Assembly: GCF_000966975.1 (NCBI RefSeq)
Contig: NZ_JZWV01000945.1
Span: 1 to 8,183 of the forward strand
Length of the DNA: 8,183 nt
Reading direction: 5' to 3'
DNA from: Streptomyces katrae
GTDB taxonomy: Bacteria; Actinomycetota; Actinomycetes; Streptomycetales; Streptomycetaceae
Each line of letters starts with the position of its first letter. The first letter of the stretch is position 1. A program made the translations under genes and the position numbers. Below the pieces are notes generated by a model. The model ran no database searches. It was not told where the DNA came from and saw only the letters and a program-made list of their open reading frames with translations. Of the stretch, positions 5,220 to 8,183 are shown piece by piece.

Positions 5220-7000
5220 CCGCCGAGTCCGCTCAGGCCGGTGGGGACGTGCATGGTCTTCACGGTCTTCCCGCCGCCGACGTACATGTGGACCCCGCAG
5301 GGCAGACAGGGGTCGAAGCTGCGCACGGCCCGCATGATGTCGATGCCCTTGAAGTTCTCCGGGGGGTTCTCCTCGAAGATCGGGGTGTTCTGCACGGCGT
5401 CCTCGTAGGGGCCCGGGGTTCCGAAGGTGTCGCGGGTGCTGGCGTTCCACGGAGTGGGCGGGTAGGGGTGGTAGTTGGCGATCTTCCCGTCGCGGATGAC
5501 CATGTGGTGGGAGAGGACACCGCGGACGGCCTCGGTGAAGCCGCAGCCGATGGACTGGTCGGGGACCTCGAACTTCTCCCAGGTCTGGGTGCGTCCGGCG
5601 CGGACCTCGGCCAGGCCCTGTTCGGCGCAGTGCAGGGCGATGCCGGCGGCGTACGCCTGGAAGTAGGTGCGGGCGCGGTTGCGTTCCAGGGCGTTGGACC
5701 ACTTCGGGATCTTCCACTCGAAGGTGGTCTCCGGCTTGGTCATGGTGCGCGGCAGGGTGATCACCACGCTGTGGCCGGTGGCCTTGACGTAGCCGACGTC
5801 GACGAGGCCGGACAGGGCGGTGGACCACAGGCGGGCGATGGGGCCGCCGCCGGTGTCGAGCGGGAGGTGGTCCTTGCCGTCGAACCAGCGGGGGGACATG
5901 ACCCAGCTGTACTTGTCGTCGAAGTTGCGCTTCTGCGGGGCGGGGATGGTGTGCTGGTTCCAGGGGTGGCGGGGGTCGACGGGGTTGCCGAGGGGGTCGT
6001 GGGTGACGAACTGCTCGCGGCCCTCCCAGTCGTCGTAGTACGAGCTGCCGAGCAGGATGCGGATGCCGAGGTTGATCTCGGTGAGGTCGTTGGTGACCAG
6101 TTTGCCGTCGACGACGACGCCCGGGGTGACGAACATCCTCCGTCCCCAGTCGGTCATGTTGGCGTAGGTGAAGTCGCAGTGCTCGGGGTCGTTGAGGGCG
6201 CCCCAGCAGCCCAGCAGGACGCGCCGGCGGCCGACCTCCTCGTAGCCGGGCAGGGCCTCGTAGAAGAAGTCGAACAGGTCGTCGTGGAGCGGGACGACGC
6301 GCTTCATGAACTCGCAGTACCGCATGAGGCGGCTCATGTAGTCGGTGAAGAGCTGGACGGAGGCGATGGTGCCGACGCCTCCGGGGTAGAGGGTGGAGGG
6401 GTGCACGTGGCGGCCCTCCATCAGGCAGAACATCTCGCGGGTGTAGCGGCTGACCTGGAGGGCCTCGCGGTAGAAATCGCCCTCGATGGGGTTGAGGGAG
6501 CGCATGATGTCGGCGATGGTGCGGTAGCCGTGGTCGCCGGCGTGCGGGGCCTCGGTGCGCTCGGCGAGTTCGAGGACGCCGGGGTTGGTCTCGCGGACCA
6601 TCTTCTCGCAGTAGTCGACCCCGACCAGGTTCTCCTGGAAGATGTTGTGGTCGAACATGTACTCCGCCGACTCGCCGAGGTTGATGATCCACTCGGCGAG
6701 GTGGGGCGGCTTGACCCCGTAGGCCATGTTCTGCGCGTAGACGGAGCAGGTGGCGTGGTTGTCCCCGCAGATGCCGCAGATGCGGCTGGTGATGAAGTGC
6801 GCGTCACGGGGGTCCTTGCCGCGCATGAAGACGCTGTAGCCGCGGAAGACCGACGAGGTGCTGTAGCACTCGGCGACGCGCTTCTGCTTGAAGTCGATCT
6901 TCGTGTGGATGCCGAGGCTGCCCACGATCCGGGTGATCGGATCCCAGGCCATCTCGACCAGGCCGCTGCCGTCGCCGGCCGCGTTCGTCTTCGGTGCCAT
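5216..7000 (-). CDS. hhyL: Group 1h [NiFe] hydrogenase large (catalytic) subunit HhyL
   Basis: 594 residues; binds the Ni-Fe(CN)2CO centre and oxidises H2. The N-terminal nickel-binding motif is R73-I-C75-G-I-C78-G-D-N-H82, and the C-terminal one is D563-P-C565-L-P-C568-G-V-H571. Both are complete, so all four metal-ligating cysteines are present. The 'GICGDNH' form and 'DPCLPCGVH' ending match the high-affinity actinobacterial group. After H571 come 23 residues (MYVGG...SGLGG), the expected tail removed by the maturation protease encoded downstream. The ATG at 7000 is chosen because no ATG or GTG lies in frame just upstream and MAPKT leads directly into 'VEMAWDPITRIVG'. Its only Shine-Dalgarno-like sequence (GAAGGG, 7015-7020) is 14 bases away, unusually far. 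It starts 65 bases after hhyS and overlaps the next gene by ATGA. Confidence 0.97.
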   Translation of the reverse strand: MAPKTNAAGDGSGLVEMAWDPITRIVGSLGIHTKIDFKQKRVAECYSTSSVFRGYSVFMRGKDPRDAHFITSRICGICGDNHATCSVYAQNMAYGVKPPHLAEWIINLGESAEYMFDHNIFQENLVGVDYCEKMVRETNPGVLELAERTEAPHAGDHGYRTIADIMRSLNPIEGDFYREALQVSRYTREMFCLMEGRHVHPSTLYPGGVGTIASVQLFTDYMSRLMRYCEFMKRVVPLHDDLFDFFYEALPGYEEVGRRRVLLGCWGALNDPEHCDFTYANMTDWGRRMFVTPGVVVDGKLVTNDLTEINLGIRILLGSSYYDDWEGREQFVTHDPLGNPVDPRHPWNQHTIPAPQKRNFDDKYSWVMSPRWFDGKDHLPLDTGGGPIARLWSTALSGLVDVGYVKATGHSVVITLPRTMTKPETTFEWKIPKWSNALERNRARTYFQAYAAGIALHCAEQGLAEVRAGRTQTWEKFEVPDQSIGCGFTEAVRGVLSHHMVIRDGKIANYHPYPPTPWNASTRDTFGTPGPYEDAVQNTPIFEENPPENFKGIDIMRAVRSFDPCLPCGVHMYVGGGKTVKTMHVPTGLSGLGG

Positions 7001-7046
7001 CGTCTGTGCCGTGACCCTTCGTTCGCTACGGAGTGGAGTGGGATCG

Positions 7047-7067
7047 GACCGGGGTGGGGGCCCGGTC
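7047..7067 (-). promoter_or_regulatory. Hairpin across the hhyS stop codon
   Basis: A perfect 7-base inverted repeat (GACCGGG at 7047-7053 with CCCGGTC at 7061-7067) with a 7-base loop covers the last two bases of the hhyS stop and the start of the hhyS-hhyL gap. No T-run follows. It might affect mRNA stability or coupling between the subunit genes; chance occurrence in G+C-rich DNA is possible. Confidence 0.35.
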
Positions 7068-8116
7068 ACCAGGGCGGGCGGTAGCCGGTGGTGAGCTTGC
7101 GGCCGGCGTGCCGCCACTTGGGTTCCTGGTCGACGGTGTGCTGGGTGACGGCGCGGAGCCGGCGGATGACGGCCCCGTAGGCTCCGCTGGCCTTCGCGGA
7201 CACCATGGAGCCGGGGGGCGCGTCCATGAACGGCATGAACTTGTCGGGGAAGCCCGGCATGGTGCAGGCGATGCAGATGCCGCCGACGTTGGGGCAGCCG
7301 CCGACACCGTTGATCCAGCCGCGCTTGGGGACGTTGCACTTGACGACGGGCCCCCAGCAGCCGAGCCGGACCAGGCACTGCGGGGAGTCGTAGCTCTCGG
7401 CGAACTGGCCCTGCTCGTAGAAGCCGGCGCGGTCGCAGCCCTCGTGGACGGTCTGCCCGAACAGCCAGGTCGGGCGGAGCTTGTCGTCGAGGGGGATCAT
7501 CGGGGCCGAGCCCGCCGCCTGGTACAGCAGGTAGGTCAGGGTCTCGGAGAAGTTGTCGGGCTGGATGGGGCAGCCGGGTACGCAGACGATCGGGATGCCG
7601 GCCCGGGAGGTCCAGTCCCAGCCGAGGTAGTCGGGGACGCCCATGGCTCCGGTCGGGTTGCCCTCCATGGCGTGGATGCCGCCGTAGGTGGCGCAGGTGC
7701 CGATGGCGACCACGGCGAGGGCCTTGGGGGCCAGCCGGTCGATCCATTCGCTGGTGGTGATCGGCTGGCCGGTGCGGGGGTCGTCGCCGAAGCCGCACCA
7801 GTAGCCCTCGGGCTTGATGGACTCGTTGGGGATCCCCGACGACGAGCACGAACGGGTCGATCTCGCCGCGCTCGCCCTTGAAGAACCATTCGACGAAGGT
7901 GTCGGCGCCGCCGACGGGACCGCACTCGAAGTCGATCAGGGGCCAGTGCACGGCCACCTTGGGCAGGCCCGGCAGGGCGCCCGTGACGATCTCCTCGATG
8001 CTCGGCTGCATCGCGGCGGTGAGGGAGACCGAGTCGCCGTCACAGCTGAGTCCGGCGTTGATCCAGAGGATGTGGATCGTCTGGTCCTCTGCCGGGTCCG
8101 AGGTTGCTGCATCCAT
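7066..8116 (-). pseudogene. hhyS: Group 1h [NiFe] hydrogenase small subunit HhyS, frameshifted
   Basis: Small Fe-S subunit that carries electrons from the NiFe site of HhyL. The ATG at 8116 has an excellent Shine-Dalgarno (AAGGAGG, 6-base spacing). Residues 1-93 read in one frame to 'IDPFVLVV'. The family sequence then resumes in another frame from about 7836 ('GIPNESIKPEGYW') and runs to the TGA at 7066, so the gene is broken as read. Corrected length is about 350 residues, normal for the family. Visible cluster ligands: C25-D-G-D28 (Asp where most hydrogenases have Cys, typical of group 1h), GTCATYGG and VPGCPI for the proximal cluster; VHEGC, SPQCL and RLGCWG for the distal one; VKCNV, GGCPN and CIAC for the medial one. 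There is no twin-arginine signal, which fits a cytosolic enzyme. The rest of the operon is intact, so either a sequencing error or a recent inactivation is possible. Confidence 0.93.
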
Positions 8117-8122
8117 GCGGGG

Positions 8123-8129
8123 CCTCCTT
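8123..8129 (-). promoter_or_regulatory. hhyS ribosome binding site
   Basis: Minus-strand AAGGAGG, 6 bases before the ATG at 8116, is a near-perfect match to the anti-Shine-Dalgarno and fixes the hhyS start. It is immediately preceded by CCTCC, so CCTCCAAGGAGG is a palindrome. The rest of the leader to 8183 is pyrimidine rich on the coding strand, and I see no convincing promoter in it. Confidence 0.85.
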
Positions 8130-8183
8130 GGAGGGGATGCTGAGGGGGGTGGGGAGGGGGCGGGCGGACCGCACCTCTTCCTT

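Noticed and set aside
4692..6692. Minus-strand open frame of 666 codons including the NifU-like gene
   Set aside because: Upstream part is an Arg/Pro-rich out-of-frame reading of hhyL; the true start is the ATG at 5219 overlapping the hhyL stop.
5183..7084. Plus-strand open frame of 633 codons opposite hhyL
   Set aside because: Its translation is Asp/Val/Gly-rich without domains and mirrors hhyL, whose motifs are unambiguous.
7066..7713. The 215-codon frame beginning with GTG at 7713 as a separate protein
   Set aside because: It is the C-terminal two thirds of HhyS; family sequence continues upstream of 7713 to the frameshift at about 7836.

Overview
This window (very G+C rich, with coding frames dominated by G/C third positions) looks like a Streptomyces or close actinomycete chromosome. 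All ten genes lie on the minus strand, so the region reads from right to left. It is the structural-plus-maturation operon of a group 1h (formerly group 5, 'actinobacterial high-affinity') [NiFe] hydrogenase, the enzyme type that oxidises trace atmospheric H2 in persisting or sporulating actinobacteria.

Layout in transcription order: (1) hhyS, small Fe-S subunit, 8116-7066, broken by a frameshift near 7837 as the sequence is read; (2) hhyL, catalytic large subunit, 7000-5216; (3) NifU-like protein, 5219-4692; (4) cysteine-rich DUF5947-type protein, 4695-4060; (5) DUF6084-type protein, 4063-3368; (6) an unrecognised 473-residue protein, 3371-1950; (7) hydrogenase maturation endopeptidase, 1953-1417; (8) a 34-residue single-span membrane protein (DUF6893-type), 1420-1316; (9) hypA, 1212-835; (10) hypB, 832 to the left edge, incomplete at its C-terminus and carrying a histidine-rich tail. 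Every junction from hhyL to the 34-residue gene is a 4-base ATGA or GTGA overlap. The only gaps are 65 bases between hhyS and hhyL (holding a hairpin), 103 bases before hypA (holding a stronger hairpin), and 2 bases between hypA and hypB. No gene-free stretch exceeds about 100 bases. The right end (8117-8183) holds only the leader and Shine-Dalgarno sequence of hhyS; a promoter is not evident.

How they work together: HhyS and HhyL form the cytosolic H2-oxidising core (HhyS has no Tat signal). HypA and HypB deliver nickel to HhyL, and the endopeptidase then clips the HhyL C-terminal tail after the last active-site motif. The NifU-like protein may serve Fe-S cluster supply. The four conserved proteins of unknown function, locked by overlaps between structural and maturation genes, are the least understood part and the best candidates for assembly, electron-transfer or membrane-tethering roles. 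The remaining maturation genes (hypC, D, E, F) are not in the window and may lie beyond the left edge.
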